A DNA stretch of 64,000 bases from Urechis unicinctus (GCA_034190875.2 CM067356.1:51075263-51139262); one strand, 5' to 3'; counted from the stretch's first letter, positions 35,306-47,548 are shown. Made by a program: numbers and translations. Notes: generated from the letters alone by a model not told the origin.

Positions 35306-36650
35306 TTAGTGTCAGATACATGTGTCTCGTTAGTGTCGGTTAGATGGCGCGGTAACTGATATATCACCACGTCAAGTCATCGCCAGCCCGACTCTCACAT
35401 CCACATCTCCCATTGTATATCCCGTCACATGCGGTACAAGACACGCTCATTATTGCTCTCCTGCTGTGGATGGCATTTCAGCTCTCTGTGGGAGGTAGGG
35501 TATCCCAACTATATAAGGGAAGCTGGGTAGGAGTTGAGGTCCAAACAGTAATACATAATGAAATATGTGGGGTTAGGTCCGTAGCCGGTGGTTTGTTGGT
35601 GAAAGGGTGGCTGGCACATGCGAAGATACCGCCTCATTGGGAATTTATCAGCGTGATCGGCCATAATCAACATGTTTGACTGGTTGAATGCAATAATATT
35701 TGGGCTCTGTATTTTGAAAAGTATTAACCTGTTAACTGAAGTCCACATCGTCTCTCAGATTATGACTCCATGCCCGGGACTCCATGGCTTCTACCTCAAT
35801 CAAACATTGTCAACTTGCACCAAAATAAATGCTCTGCTCCCGTAAGTAACTGTTCCGATTGCACATGGTTGTTGTCTTCACGACTCAATAAACCTAAGCT
35901 TTCTTCCTTAAGCAGCTGCACGGTTCCGTTTGTTTGCTATTGATTCACCAATAACATGTTATCCATGGCGCTGTGTGCAGGAAGCGCATGGCACAGTATT
36001 GCTAAGATTTGCCACAAATTGAAACCTCGCATGGTAGGGGGGTGAGGGGGAATATACAAGAGAAATATAGGAAAAACCTCGCGGTAATTAAAGCTGATTT
36101 GATTGCTAATAGTTAGTTGAATGTGTGATAACAGCGGGCAAAGGGAGGCTATTAAAATCTTAAATCACCTCGCGGAAGAAATTCTTGCCAGTATGATATC
36201 ATCATTTCCAGCTGAAAGCCTCCAGTTTAACCGTCCATTGATTCATGGGAAGAATCTAATTATTAATTATCGCGTTACCCCTCCTGTGAAGGAAGTATAA
36301 AAACAATAGTGGCATCGAGTAGCAAGCTTATGAGATGTCGCCATGTGATCACGGTCCAAACGGCTTAAATTGTAACCATAGTGATGTCGAGGTCTGGCGC
36401 GAAAACAATGCAGACCACCTGACAGTCTGCGTCTCGTTTTCAATATCTTGTCTCCGATCGAGCTACTGCGTTCATATTGCTTCATCTGTTAGACCAGCAT
36501 CAAGTATCACCCGCGGTGGGAGGATTTACCCAGGATTCTTCAAAGCAGATGACAGCTGCTTTGGACAAGCTGAAGGATTGGAGAAAAGTTGTGCTGGGAA
36601 TCACAATACAGCAAAAGAATTGGTGGCACACGAACCATATCGCTGAGGTG
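35306..36650. other. Non-coding spacer between the divergent genes, unit 2
   Basis: Counterpart of 23290-24640. It includes the second possible TATA box (GTATAAAAAC, about 36295-36304), which has one extra A compared with unit 1. Confidence 0.4.
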
Positions 36651-36654
36651 AGTG

Positions 36655-37510
36655 GGGGAGGGGTGTGACCAGTTGGAGTGGTGGGGTGTGGGGAGTGGGG
36701 GGGGTGTGGCCAGTTGGAGTGGTGTGGGTGTGGCCAGTTGGAGTGGTGGGTGTGGTGTGGGGAGTGGGGGAGGGTGTGACCAGTTGGAGTGTGTGGGTGT
36801 GGGGAGTGGGGGAGGGTGTGTGTGACCAGTTGGAGTGGTGGGGTGGGTGTGAGGAGTGGGGGAGGGTGTGACCAGTTGGAGTGGTGTGGGTGTGGTGGGG
36901 GAGTGGGGGAGGGTGTGGCCAGTTGGAGTGGTGTGGGGTGTGGGGAGTGGGGGAGGGTGTGGCCAGTTGGAGTGGTGTGGGTGTGGGGAGTGGGGGAGGG
37001 TGTGGCCAGTTGGAGTGGTGTGGGTGTGGGTGGGGAGTTGGAGTTGTGTGGGTGTGGGGTGCGGGGAGTGGGGGAGGGTGTGACCAGTTGGAGTGGTGTG
37101 GGTGTGGGGAGTGGAGGAGGGAGGGTGGGCCAGTTGGAGTGGTGTGGGTGAGGGGAGTGGGGGGGAGGGTGTGGCCAGTTGGAGTGGTGTGTGTGGGGGG
37201 GGGGGGGGGTGGGGAGTGGAGGAGGGTGTGGCCAGTTGGAGTGGTGTGGGTGTGGGGAATGGGGGAGGGTGTGGCCAGTTGGAGTGGTGTGGGTGTGAGG
37301 TGTGGGGAGGGTTTGGCCAGTTGGAGTGGTGTGGGTGTGGGGAATGGGGGAGGGTGTGGCCAGTTGGAGTGGTGTGGGTGTGAGGTGGGGGAGGGTTTGG
37401 CCAGTTGGAGTGGTGTGGGTGTGGGGAGTGGAGGATGGTGCGGCCAGTTGGAGTGGTGTGGATGTGGGTAGTGGGGGAGGGTGTGGTCAGTGGGAGTGGT
37501 GTGGGTGTAG
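36655..37510. repeat. About 43-bp G-rich minisatellite, unit 2
   Basis: Counterpart of 24640-25392 with a longer array, many small indels and a G-run of 13 at about 37197-37209. The density of indels here is much higher than in the rest of the duplication, consistent with replication slippage or with sequencing error in G-rich DNA. Confidence 0.95.
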
Positions 37511-37838
37511 GGTTTCTCTGTGTGCTTGGCTGAAGAGCTGTGTATGGCACATGATACATTATTGCTGCAAGAATAACTGCCACGATGGAATAACAAGTTC
37601 TCAGTCACGATGGAATAACGACGGCCTGGTGCCATCTCCTAACGACAATATTTCTAGGAAAAGTTGTTGAGAATAGATTCGTAAATACAGAATATTTATT
37701 GTCATGTTTGTATGCCTTTGTGAATGCAGTTTGTCCGCATTCCTCGTTCTTTTAACTGAATCCGATGTATATTAACACATTTCTGTAATATGTTTGTGAT
37801 AGAATCAGTGGTACTAACAGCGAACCAGAACCGACGCC

Positions 37839-39397
37839 ATGGCCGCAGCAAAAAAGAACATCCTAATTGTGTTCGCTCACCCTGAAAAATTATCATTTAA
37901 TGCCGCTTTATTGGACATGGCAATAACGACCTTGAAAGGTCAAGGTCATACTGTCGTTGTATCTGACCTGTACCAAATGAAATACAACCCAGTTGTCAGT
38001 CGTGATGATTTCAAAGGTAGCTGATTGAATTATTTTTCCCTTTGCCTTTTCATATTTATTATTATGGGTTGATACGGAGTTTATTTACCAAGCTTTAAGT
38101 ATGCAAATTGTTCGAATTCTAAACTTGCATGCTTAATTTTCCTTACTCCGTTAGTTTTGCCACACCCACCGCCAGACCACATCAGCTACCCCGCCTCTTG
38201 TAACGAGGCCCACTCAAAGGATCAATTAGCTGACGATATAGTCGTTGAACAAACCAAGGTGAAGAACGCTGACCTCATCATTTTCCAGTTCCCTATGTGG
38301 TGGGGATCTATGCCAGCTATAATGAAAGGATGGGTGGACAGAGTTTTGTGCTGTGGATTTGCATTTGGTCCCAAGGAAATGTTTGATTATGGGAGATTAA
38401 AGGTATGGGTTGTATCTGTCGTTCCGTGTGTTTGTAGTCTCAGTATTTCTCTCAGTATTTAGCCTTGCATATCAAGATATTGTATGATTGTCAAATCACG
38501 AACTTGGCAAATCCAAGCCACATCCCTGGGATACAATTATCGCTAGCTTTACAACTGATTTACACAATCCAATCCTTCCAATACCAGCTCCATCTCAATG
38601 ACGCAATAACTACCATCCTTGTTTAGGGGAAAAAATCGATGCTGTCCTTCACCACTGGCTCGCCTCCGGGCTTCTTTACTGACCACGCGATATGAACGTC
38701 TACCTGTGGCCTATGCAGGTATAGTTCTTTTTATTATTGTCAAATATTGTTGATCATATTGTTTTGATTGTGGAAAAAGCACGGAAATGCAACAAAAACA
38801 AAGCATTTTCGATGCCAACTTTGACTGAGCTAGTGGGTGCGATGTGAGTTCAATGTATCATTGGTACTGCTTGCATTAGATAACGACCTTCTGTTGTAAA
38901 GCAACAATTGACTAGCACTATGCGACCAAAGATATATACTAAACTGAAATTAAACTTTTCCCCGGATAATCTTTACCATAGTCGCGTTCCCTTTGGTATC
39001 AGACTGGCATTTGGTAATAGCATAAATTTGTTTATTGTTTATTGTCATTTTGAACGTTTCGCAGAACGCAATCCTCCGCTTCGTTGGTCTTGACGTCTTA
39101 GCTCCCCAGGTGAACTACGGCGTCAGTCTACCAGCGTGTCTACAAAGTGACCGACAGACAAAACTGACCGCTTGGCAAAAACGACTGCAAGATATATTCA
39201 ACGAGCCGAGTATTTATTTCGTTCCGCTTTCTCAGTTCACTCCTCTGGATGGCAGCAACCCTCTTAATGGGTTGACTTTGGAAGACAGAAAAACAGCAGA
39301 TGGGATAATTTCGGACGAAGGATACAATATAGGTCAACATCAGGGGAAGAAGGTTCCATCTAACTCAATGATTCAAGCAGCTGAATCTGCAGACTGA
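37839..39397 (+). pseudogene. NQO1/NQO2-like quinone reductase, copy 2, frameshifted
   Basis: Exons corresponding to copy 1 are at 37839-38016, 38155-38402, 38627-38718 and 39065-39397, with the same splice signals. Exon 3 lacks the 10 bases CCCTGTCGGC that copy 1 has after GACCACGC. The frame shifts, and a TGA is met at 38693-38695. The product would end after about 164 residues. It would keep the N-terminal FAD-binding half but lose GDMNVYLWPMQ and the whole C-terminal exon. Everything else, including exon 4 and the polyadenylation signals at 39541-39550, is intact and almost identical to copy 1, so the lesion is young. It could be a true null allele or gene, or a base-calling or assembly error. 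The promoter-side context is the same as copy 1. Confidence 0.85.
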
Positions 39398-40458
39398 ATA
39401 TTTATTATCTGTCATAAATCAACTATTTACCGATCGATTAGCCATTACAAAAATTGGCTCACTCTTTAATCTAATTATTTTAAGGCATTTCTGTTAGTTA
39501 ATAACAAAAATAATTCTGTAGCTGAATCTGTTTGATTATAAATAAATAAAAGAATTACAACCTAACGATTCTGACCTAGTACAGTTATCCGTCACAATAG
39601 CTACTAGCTTTCCAATCCTTTTATAATAGTCATATGCCAGTATTTGCACAATGAATCCATTATAATTTCAAGACTTCAATTCTCCTTGTGTCGAAAACAT
39701 ATTCAATTGTTTCAGTTAGAATAATTAAACACACAATGTTCCAGGTATTCACCGCCAAGCCCCATACTGTCGACGATATGAGTTTTGTATACTGTAACGT
39801 GAGAAAGATACACAAGCTCACAGGGGAAACCTCGTTTTTCTTGGCATAGACTATGGAAGACCTCATCTTACTCCGCGAGATATCATATCAGGGAGTTACA
39901 TTCGCCAACCTTCAGATGAATGTTAGGTCGCTATACCAAGATATCAGGGTCAGGCACGGAACATGATGAGTGACATTCGTCAACATTCAGATGAATGTTA
40001 GGTCGCTATTACAGTCTCTTAATATGCGCATAATAAACTCTGTTTGTCTGCCCTTATATCAAACTTGCCGCAGTGAAAACGTGCGCTAGCATCCATACAA
40101 CTACTGGCAATTTCCGGTTTGGGGTTGTAAGATAATAGCTTCGCGCTTGTAACGAGTTTTGTGCCGTCAACATGTATAATGGAACGCATGGTTACAACAC
40201 CTGGCGCTCATAAGAAAGCAACGATTTGTATTCTTGTGATGAGGTATAGTTTTTACCATCTGTGCGACAGTGCTATCAATATTGTATTCACTGCCTACAC
40301 TAACCAGTAAACATCTTTGGTAACCATCCCTAGCCAGTGTTTCATCACGTACACCAGCTAGGGACATTTGTATATTACTTACACCAACTAGTGACCTTGA
40401 GACACAACCTACACCTATGAATGGCCTAAAAAAGCGACCAGTTACTAGTGACATTGTT
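39398..40458. other. 3' flank of NQO-like copy 2
   Basis: Counterpart of 27264-28320, with polyadenylation signals at 39541-39550. No additional gene is seen. Confidence 0.5.
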
Positions 40459-40459
40459 A

Positions 40460-40950
40460 CGACCCAACTTGAAATCCGGTCAATTTTAAAATTGTCCTGA
40501 CCCAACTTGAAATGTCAAGTTGGGTTGACCCATTTTAAAATTGGACGGCGGGTTGGCAGGCACGACTGGTATGGAAAGCGGCGGCGCGTTTATAACATTA
40601 TCGGCTTGTTGCACCAAAGTATATCGCAATGCATTGCGATACAGACAGCGCTCGCTGATGTACCCTTAAGGCTGAATTTACCTTCGCCCAGTAGAAATAT
40701 GTTTTCATACGATGTCTGTCTGTTTGTTTGTCTGTTAGCAAAGATATATCGAAACGTTATGAACGGATTTTCATGAAGCCTTCAGGGATCAATGGTCACG
40801 TACCAAGGACGAATGCAATAGAGAAATAAATAAATCTCCATAGCACTCCATTGCTCTCTCTAACAGCCTCGCGGAGCGATGTTTGATCTCAGACCTTGAC
40901 CGTTATTTTAAGTTGGGGCAAGTAAATGGCTGACCCAACTTAAAATAGTC
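40460..40950. repeat. Palindrome-bearing repeat (possible MITE), unit 2
   Basis: Counterpart of 28325-28815, with both perfect stems kept (40500-40525 and 40904-40947). Confidence 0.6.
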
Positions 40951-41869
40951 CATGTAAATGACACTATACACTTGCAATAAGTATCAGAATGGGTTCCCTA
41001 CCAGCCAAATGGGTTCCTCATTTTCAGTCTGTGCAATATATATCGGCATATTGTGATTGGTTAGGACAAATTATTTGCATTTTAAGAGCTTTATTTAAGG
41101 TACCAGCCACCTTTGATTTATGATTAGTATTTTAGAAGAATAAATACTTGAATTAGACGCATATACACACTTAGTTTCCTTTCTAAATGGTTATGTTGTT
41201 AGGGAATACCACGGTACTCCATACACGATTTACCATTGGGAAATCGCGACTTTACGTGTATTATAAGAATCGAAAAGCAGGATTGTCAGAATCGGCTGAT
41301 GGAGCAAGGAAGTGAATATAAATGAAGTAATGATTATGAAGATCGGTCAGAGCAAATACATGTACAATATCGGGTAATAGGTCGGTTAAAATGATCTGAA
41401 TTGAATGTTTTTCTAACCGGATGTTGTGACTGACCGATTTGATCAGCGTGTATGAACAAACTACAACATCTAATACATTGTAGACAATGTACGTGTTGCG
41501 AGCCTCTAGCGTAAAACAAACGTTGCTATGCTACCGAAGACATCAGTCTTTATTTGAATTTCTTTATAAACAGAACGTGCATCCACACAAAGTCAAGAAT
41601 TGTGAGGCTTCATTTGGAAAATTACATTATTTGACAGCGACGCAACGCCATCCTAGCCCTTCAAGACGCTTGAAACGTCTAACTTTCTTTTAAGCCGACG
41701 CAATGTAAAAATTTTGAGATCGATTCTGACAACTACCAAACACCAAACATACCCAAGTGATGGAGTTTTAGAATGCAATGATGTTCACGGACAATTTTAT
41801 CCCTTTGCGGCGGGGATTTCATCCAAGTTGCGCATGCTCAGAATGACGTGACCCATCGACGACTAATGC
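40951..41869. other. Right end of unit 2, non-coding
   Basis: Counterpart of 28816-29738. Homology stops after ACGACTAATGC, and the following TAAGGCAATGCGG is unique to this junction. Confidence 0.5.
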
Positions 41870-41995
41870 TAAGGCAATGCGGATGAGGCGGTGAGAAATC
41901 GCCGGGGGGTGGGGGGGGGGGTTCTCTCCTTGGAAAAGGGTAGGGGTGAGCCGCCATGGGAAACAGAAACCGGACCATATCTATACCAAGCCAAA

Positions 41996-42425
41996 GTGAG
42001 AAAAGGGAACCATTTACATACCAAATCCTCTGAAAAAAGGGTACCTAAATCAAGCAAAAACTCTCGGTGCATCCAAACCCACGCACATGGGCTTAAGAGT
42101 TGTAAAATATGTGTCGGGTGAGAGGAAAACTGTATCAAATAGACACGAAGACCATATATATACTGCTAATCAATTGATCAATATCAGGAAATTTATCAGC
42201 GACATATTTTATCTGATTCTATAACCCTGCTCGTGCCTTTTCACAATGTTAGAGGTCTCTTTTTAATCTTGATATAAATCGGATACTTATGTTTTCAGTT
42301 CCTTTGCAGCCACCGCCAGACGATGTTGCCGCCGAACAAACAAAAGTGAAGAATCAAATGCTGACCTCATCATTTGCCAAAGTGAGAAAAGGGAACCATT
42401 TATATACCAAATCCTCTGAAAAAAA
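41996..42425. repeat. Short direct repeats flanking the NQO fragment
   Basis: The sequence AGTGAGAAAAGGGAACCATT followed by TAyATACCAAATCCTCTGAA lies at 41995-42038 and again at 42380-42420, on either side of the NQO fragment. Further ATATACCAAA-type words continue to about 42540, suggesting an interspersed repeat. Confidence 0.6.
42051..42378 (+). pseudogene. NQO-like gene fragment lacking exon 1
   Basis: 42051-42170 matches the upstream flank of NQO-like gene 3 (45244-45363). 42168-42298 matches that gene's intron 1 from about 45775 onward. 42299-42378 matches the start of its exon 2, including the TTTTCAG acceptor and the codons for QPPPDDVAAEQTKVKN. About 410 bp that hold exon 1 are missing. 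A 5-bp insertion after GTGAAGAAT shifts the frame, and similarity ends after CTCATCATTT. This is a dead relic of a fourth NQO copy. Confidence 0.85.
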
Positions 42426-42429
42426 AGAC

Positions 42430-43185
42430 CCATTCATATCCAATCTTTTTTAAAAGGGTCATCAATTCATATACCAAAATTAATGATCCCAAATCATATC
42501 TAGACCCTCTCGAGGAGCTACAAGGGACCCATCCTTATACCAACCTAACGATTCAGAATGAAAAATTACGTTTATTAAGCTTCGCAACTGCAAAACAACT
42601 TTGCTGATACCTTGGTCAGTCCCAACGATGCTCTGGTTCGTAACTGCAAGGCAAATAGCGGCCACTAAATAAACAGATGTGTGACTCGGGTCCGCAAGCT
42701 ATCAACGAGCGCCCCACGCTCTAGAGGCGAACTCGCTAAAAACTTACAAAAGCCCTTCATGCCAAAATTTTTTGGACAAAATGAAAAATTATATCATAAA
42801 ATGACACGAGGACTGTTTTGTATAATTGTTCTGTTTGAGCACTAAAATACGGCACATCAAGAAACTTAGTTCAAAAACTCAACATGGCCGACTCCCACAA
42901 TGCAACATAATTTAGTTAATTCGCTGTGATATCGCTCACGTTTTCGATTCGCGCGGTAGCCATGTTGAACAGCATTTCTTAAAATTGTGTTGGATTTCGT
43001 TGATTCTATTGATTAAGGAGCATATTTGATTACATCCTTAAAGATTCTGCCATACGGACCCTCGCCCCTAAGGTGGCATCAGATCATCAAAACACCAGGG
43101 GCGAGTGTCTTTCCTATTCATAGACTGACACCGTAGTTCACCTGGAGACCAAAGTAGCGGAGGTTACATTCTGCGAAGCGTTCAA
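42430..43185. other. Intergenic stretch, no gene recognised
   Basis: Repeat-like AT-rich text. An imperfect inverted pair, CAACATGGCCGAC near 42881 and GTAGCCATGTTGAAC near 42956, brackets about 60 bp. No coding sequence is supported. Confidence 0.4.
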
Positions 43186-43188
43186 TAT

Positions 43189-43488
43189 AGCCCAATAGAC
43201 CAACGTCAGGTTCTATTTAGCACCTTGTCGGTCCAACAGTAAAACCATAATTTTGTTGTCGATGCATACAGAACTCACCACTTTTTCGACGAAATATGCA
43301 TTTTCTGACGAGTTTCAGGCGATCAGCGTCGAAAGTTATTATTTAGTTCGGTTCATGATAATGTTTCATATTCCTATTGTCTGCGGAAACTATATTTTCG
43401 ATAACTTTACAAGTTTACCGCGGATATTCCCTTCCGAAATACAAGCCTGGAGGACGGTATCCTAGAGTGCCCCAGCAACTTTCGGTGT
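43189..43488 (+). repeat. Dispersed repeat, copy 1 of 2 in the window
   Basis: About 300 bp that match 56662-56970 in the same orientation. Shared words include AGACCAACGTCAGGTT, ATAATGTTTCATATTCCTAT, TTCCGAAATACAAGC and TGGAGGACG. Divergence is substantial. No coding capacity or terminal repeats were recognised. Confidence 0.75.
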
Positions 43489-44325
43489 AAACTTCCGATG
43501 CCTCTGAATTTGTCAGTGAAAAGTCGGGCCCAGATATTACCGCTTGGTGTGTTTTAGGCCAAAATGCTAATTCACAGGATGCTTCTGTTGCTGAAATTCT
43601 ACCTCTGTTCCGATAAATGTTTGGTGAGTTAATTTTTTAGATAAAACTAGATAAAACACGGGAACTTGGGATCATTCCGTTGAATTACCAAGGCTAAATA
43701 CCGTTGTACGCCAGAACTAAGAGGTAGTGCACACAGCACTACCCGTACTTAGTTCGAAAGAGCTACCATAAAACCACCTATCATAACCAACACTGACCTA
43801 TGGTGAGCACTTGGCTGGAGTGCTACAGACACAATATACGTTGATATTAGTTCGATGGTGCGGCAGTCGATCAGGATGCCATTTTAATCCTGACGGAAAT
43901 GGGGAAAATCAATACTTTGCCTCAAAATCACGTAACAATATTTGACCTTATCTAAATGTCAAACCCGTACCACCTTCCTTTTAGTACGAGATAAGTTGAT
44001 AGGTGTTTGTCTAGTTAAAAATAATAATAGAATATTGGAAAATGGAAGAAAACTAGGCATACGGCTGCACGAGAAAGGGCATCTATCTGATCACTGGCCA
44101 TCTTGGAGCTACAAGCTATCCTAATTATCATGCCAATTCTCCCCCCACAACAAATCACCCTTTGAGTTGTGATAATTATGCTATCCAATTTGTTTGAATC
44201 AAATGGGCTTACACGTTATAATGAATTATAATAGCACACAGACTGATTGAGGAGACATTACATGAAACGACGAATCGAGTCCTGAACTAAGCTAGGACAA
44301 CAATTTGCTCGAAGCTCGTTCTGGG
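43489..44325. other. Intergenic stretch, no gene recognised
   Basis: No coding sequence or named repeat can be supported. Confidence 0.35.
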
Positions 44326-44335
44326 CGTATAAAAG
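44325..44335 (+). promoter_or_regulatory. Possible TATA box
   Basis: GGCGTATAAAAGTAGG is a good TATA-box match on the plus strand. It lies about 1.25 kb upstream of the start codon of NQO-like gene 3, so it could serve that gene only through an untranslated first exon. It may equally belong to a repeat. Confidence 0.25.
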
Positions 44336-45585
44336 TAGGGCTGCTTATTCAGTTTTTGCCGATATCTTTTTCTTCTTTCTATTCAAGCATTCACATTCTG
44401 GTCGGCGGGAGGAGGATTTCGCGGGGAATTGCGTGGTTGTTATCGGGTCTGTATTTAGTTATTTACATCTAGCCTTTCCATGAGTGTCATAAAAGAACCA
44501 TGTGACACATAAAAGTTTTCATATTTGAGTATAATCACTAGTCTGAGTTTCAGCACATAATGTGGTAGTGGTCGATATCTCACACCCGCTATGCAAGCTG
44601 TGTTACACATCCGCTTGTGGCTGCGAAACTTTGGCCTTGTGTTACCCCATAAAGAACGGTGATAAAATGTGCTAGGTCAAGGTTAGCGTCTTTCAACTCA
44701 TCGCGCTGAGGAGTGTGATATCGCACGGTTTGTAGTGTTACCAAATATATGTTTGACTCTATGTGACGGTTATTGTCTTGGGTATCTGGGCGTGGGCACC
44801 GAAGCGGTGATAAACAATTGAGAAAACCATTCTTATCACTATCGCCACGAAATGACTTTCGCTTTTGAAAAAGATATATCTTCTTAAATCCTATAGTACA
44901 CCGATTTAAACATAGACACTGTTTTGGTTATCCACTGTTCGTTATAATTTAGCAATTATCACAGAAACTTTGAGAATCGCAACTTTCGTTCACGGCAACC
45001 TCCATCTTGGAAATATTACGTCATATTACGCAATTTCAGTTTCAATAGCCATGTGGCTGCAGGTATTCAGAAGTGTTATTTTTTTTAATTGTCAAAGGGA
45101 TATCGATGAATACATACCTGGTGTATCGTGTATGATTTTTTACAATGTGTTGGCACTGATCATTACAGGGCTAGTCTCAATAGTGCTGCAACTTAACTAG
45201 CGATGAAGTGTTGGAAGGCTGTTTCTTTCGTCGTTTACCCTAAATCAAGCAAAAACTCTTGGTGCATCCCCACCGACGCATATGGGCTTAAGAGTTATAC
45301 AATATATGTCGGGTGATAGGAAAATTGTATCAAATAGACACGAAGACCATATATACACTGCTCTTGGGTCCATTACCACTTCCATGTGTTCACACCATGA
45401 TAATCATTTTATTATAAAGACCCGGTCATTAATGTTATGTACTGTTATTCGTAATGGTTGCTATACTTTGATGTCGACACCACAACGCTCATTAACTTGA
45501 ATTATTATGTCAAGTTGGAAAATAACCAATGTTGTCCATCGTTGATTCATTATAGATAGTTGTGGAAATCCGAGGGACACTTAAA
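44336..45585. other. Upstream flank of NQO-like gene 3
   Basis: Holds the inverted partner (about 44920-45065) of the repeat at 6967-7115. At 45244-45363 it holds the segment that is copied at 42051-42170. No other coding sequence is recognised. Confidence 0.55.
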
Positions 45586-47548
45586 ATGGAACCTACATCA
45601 AAGAACATTTTAATTGTCTTAGCTCACCCAGAAAAAGCATCGTTTAACTGCGCTCTAGCTGAGGTGGCATCAACGACCTTCAAAAATGAAGGGCATAAGG
45701 TCGTTGTATCTGACCTGTACGAAATGAAATTCAACCCAGTAGTCGACCCGGATGATTTAAAAGGTAATTTATTGTTCAATTGATCAATTGGAAATTTATC
45801 AGCGACATATTTTATCTGATTCTATAACCTTGCTCGTGCATTTTCACAATGTTAGAGGTCTCTGTTTAATCTTGATATAAATCGGATACTTATGTTTTCA
45901 GTTCCTTCGCAGCCACCGCCAGACGATGTTGCCGCCGAACAAACAAAAGTGAAGAATGCTGACCTCATCATTTTCCAGTTCCCTATGTGGTGGGGTTCCA
46001 TGCCTGCTATAATGAAAGGTTGGATTGACAGAGTCCTTTGCTATGGTTTTGCTTTCAGTGAGCAAGAAAATTATGATGATGGAAAATTGAAGGTTAGCTT
46101 TGTTTTCGTAAATTGGCATGATACCCATCTTGTTTGTTGTTTTAATGAAATGACTTGCTTGTAATTCGTGAGGTAACATTTACATTTCATTCTATTTTTA
46201 AAGGGGTCTTTCGCAACGTAAGGACGGTTCCCCCATCAAACAAAAGCTTAGTAACTTTGTTTAAATAATCTGTTTGCCCGATTGTAGCTATACCCAAATT
46301 CACAACTACATTTCATTTAGGGGAAGAAAGCTTTGCTGTCGATGACAACATATTCACCTCGGAGTTCATTCACAGACAGTGCCCCTAATGGTGATATCAA
46401 CGTTTATCTGTGGCCAATACAGGTATGTCCAGAGTTGCGGTAATTGATCGAGACAATGAAAACAACCATCGAACATGCTAACGGAAATGTGCAAACGAAA
46501 GCAAACGGTTTGAATAATACGCTTGCGCAATTCAATAATTATCATATTATGGCCAATTTTTCACATTGAGTGTCTAATAGTATCATCTGCTTGTCATGTT
46601 TATTCATCATAATATCCCCTAAAAATACCTAATTGGCATAACACCATAAATAGTACGAGGGTTACCAAATTGATCATCAGGGAATCGGTCAGTGTAGATA
46701 TTTCGCGGCTGAATTTCGATAATTTTTTTTATGATATGCATCTTCAAAGATGGTTTTATATTATTCGATGTGCTAACAGTTGACATATTGAATATAAATC
46801 AGCAATTATTCTGTGGCTTTCAGTTGTCAATGAGTAATCTTGATACACATTTACATTCTCTAAAAATGATGATTTATTTAATCAGAATGAATGAATATAT
46901 TGGGCTGTTTGGGGAAATATAATTATAGACTAAATTTGCAGAAGAATTGCATTGATATCGCAGTCAAACTTTTTGAGATGTACTGTATCTCAGTAAATGT
47001 CTATCAGTCCTAATTATATAAGGAATTATGTCATTCTGTCTGTGTTAGTTAGCAGTTTGGCTAGGCAAAACTACTGGTAGCTAACATGATTCCATCATTA
47101 CATTGATTGTATCAATCTCTAAAGATTTGCCGCGCTAACAACATCACAAATGTTGGTTACTGTTCGTGTTGACTTATTATACGATTGATCGTGTTCCCAT
47201 TTCACTGTTTTGCAGAATTCAACGCTTCGGTTCGTTGGCCTTGACGTCTTAGCGCCTCATATCAATTATGGCATCGGTTCCCATTCCTGCCAAGATAGTG
47301 ACCGACAAACAGTTCTGACCGCTTGGCAAAGACGTCTGCATGATATTTTCAACGAGCCGAGTATTTATTTTGTTGCGCTTTCCAAGTTCACTCCTCTGGA
47401 TGGCAGCAGCCCTCTTAATGGGTTGACTTTGGAAGACAGAAAAACAGCAGATGGGACAATTTCGGATGAGGGATACACTATAGGTCAACATCAGGGGAAG
47501 AAGGTTCCAGCTAACTCAATGACACAAGCAATTCATTCCTTACATTGA
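45586..47548 (+). CDS. NQO1/NQO2-like quinone reductase, copy 3
   Basis: Four coding exons: 45586-45763, 45902-46092, 46321-46422 and 47216-47548, with GT-AG borders, giving 267 residues. Exons 1, 3 and 4 have exactly the same lengths as in copy 1; exon 2 is 57 bases shorter, lacking the extra 19-residue segment. Visible: NILIVLAHPEKASFN, SDLYEMKFNPVV, QFPMWWGSMPAIMKGW, MTTYSPRSSF, NGDINVYLWPIQ and FVGLDVLAPH. The residue aligned by eye with human NQO1 His161 is Asn, as in NQO2, which uses dihydronicotinamide riboside. This hints at a different cosubstrate or rate but proves nothing. The start ATG is chosen because it matches the start of copy 1. The gene is clearly older in divergence than the 12-kb pair and lies in the same orientation downstream of it. 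Confidence 0.92.

Larger units (their letters stand above)
29739..41869. repeat. 12-kb tandem segmental duplication, unit 2
   Basis: Direct repeat of 17697-29738. Differences seen by eye include minisatellite rearrangements, a deletion of about 60 bp at the transporter 3' end, a 27-bp local duplication at about 37590-37616, a 10-bp deletion in NQO exon 3, a 6-bp deletion near 39013 and a 4-bp deletion near 41107. Most of the sequence is otherwise identical with sparse substitutions, which points to a recent event. Confidence 0.95.

Noticed and set aside
17697..41869. CRISPR-like interpretation of the regularly spaced repeats
   Set aside because: These are eukaryotic minisatellites with contiguous units and no unique spacers.
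43942..44124. 60-codon frame at 43942 as a possible small gene
   Set aside because: There is no recognisable motif, partner exon or regulatory context.
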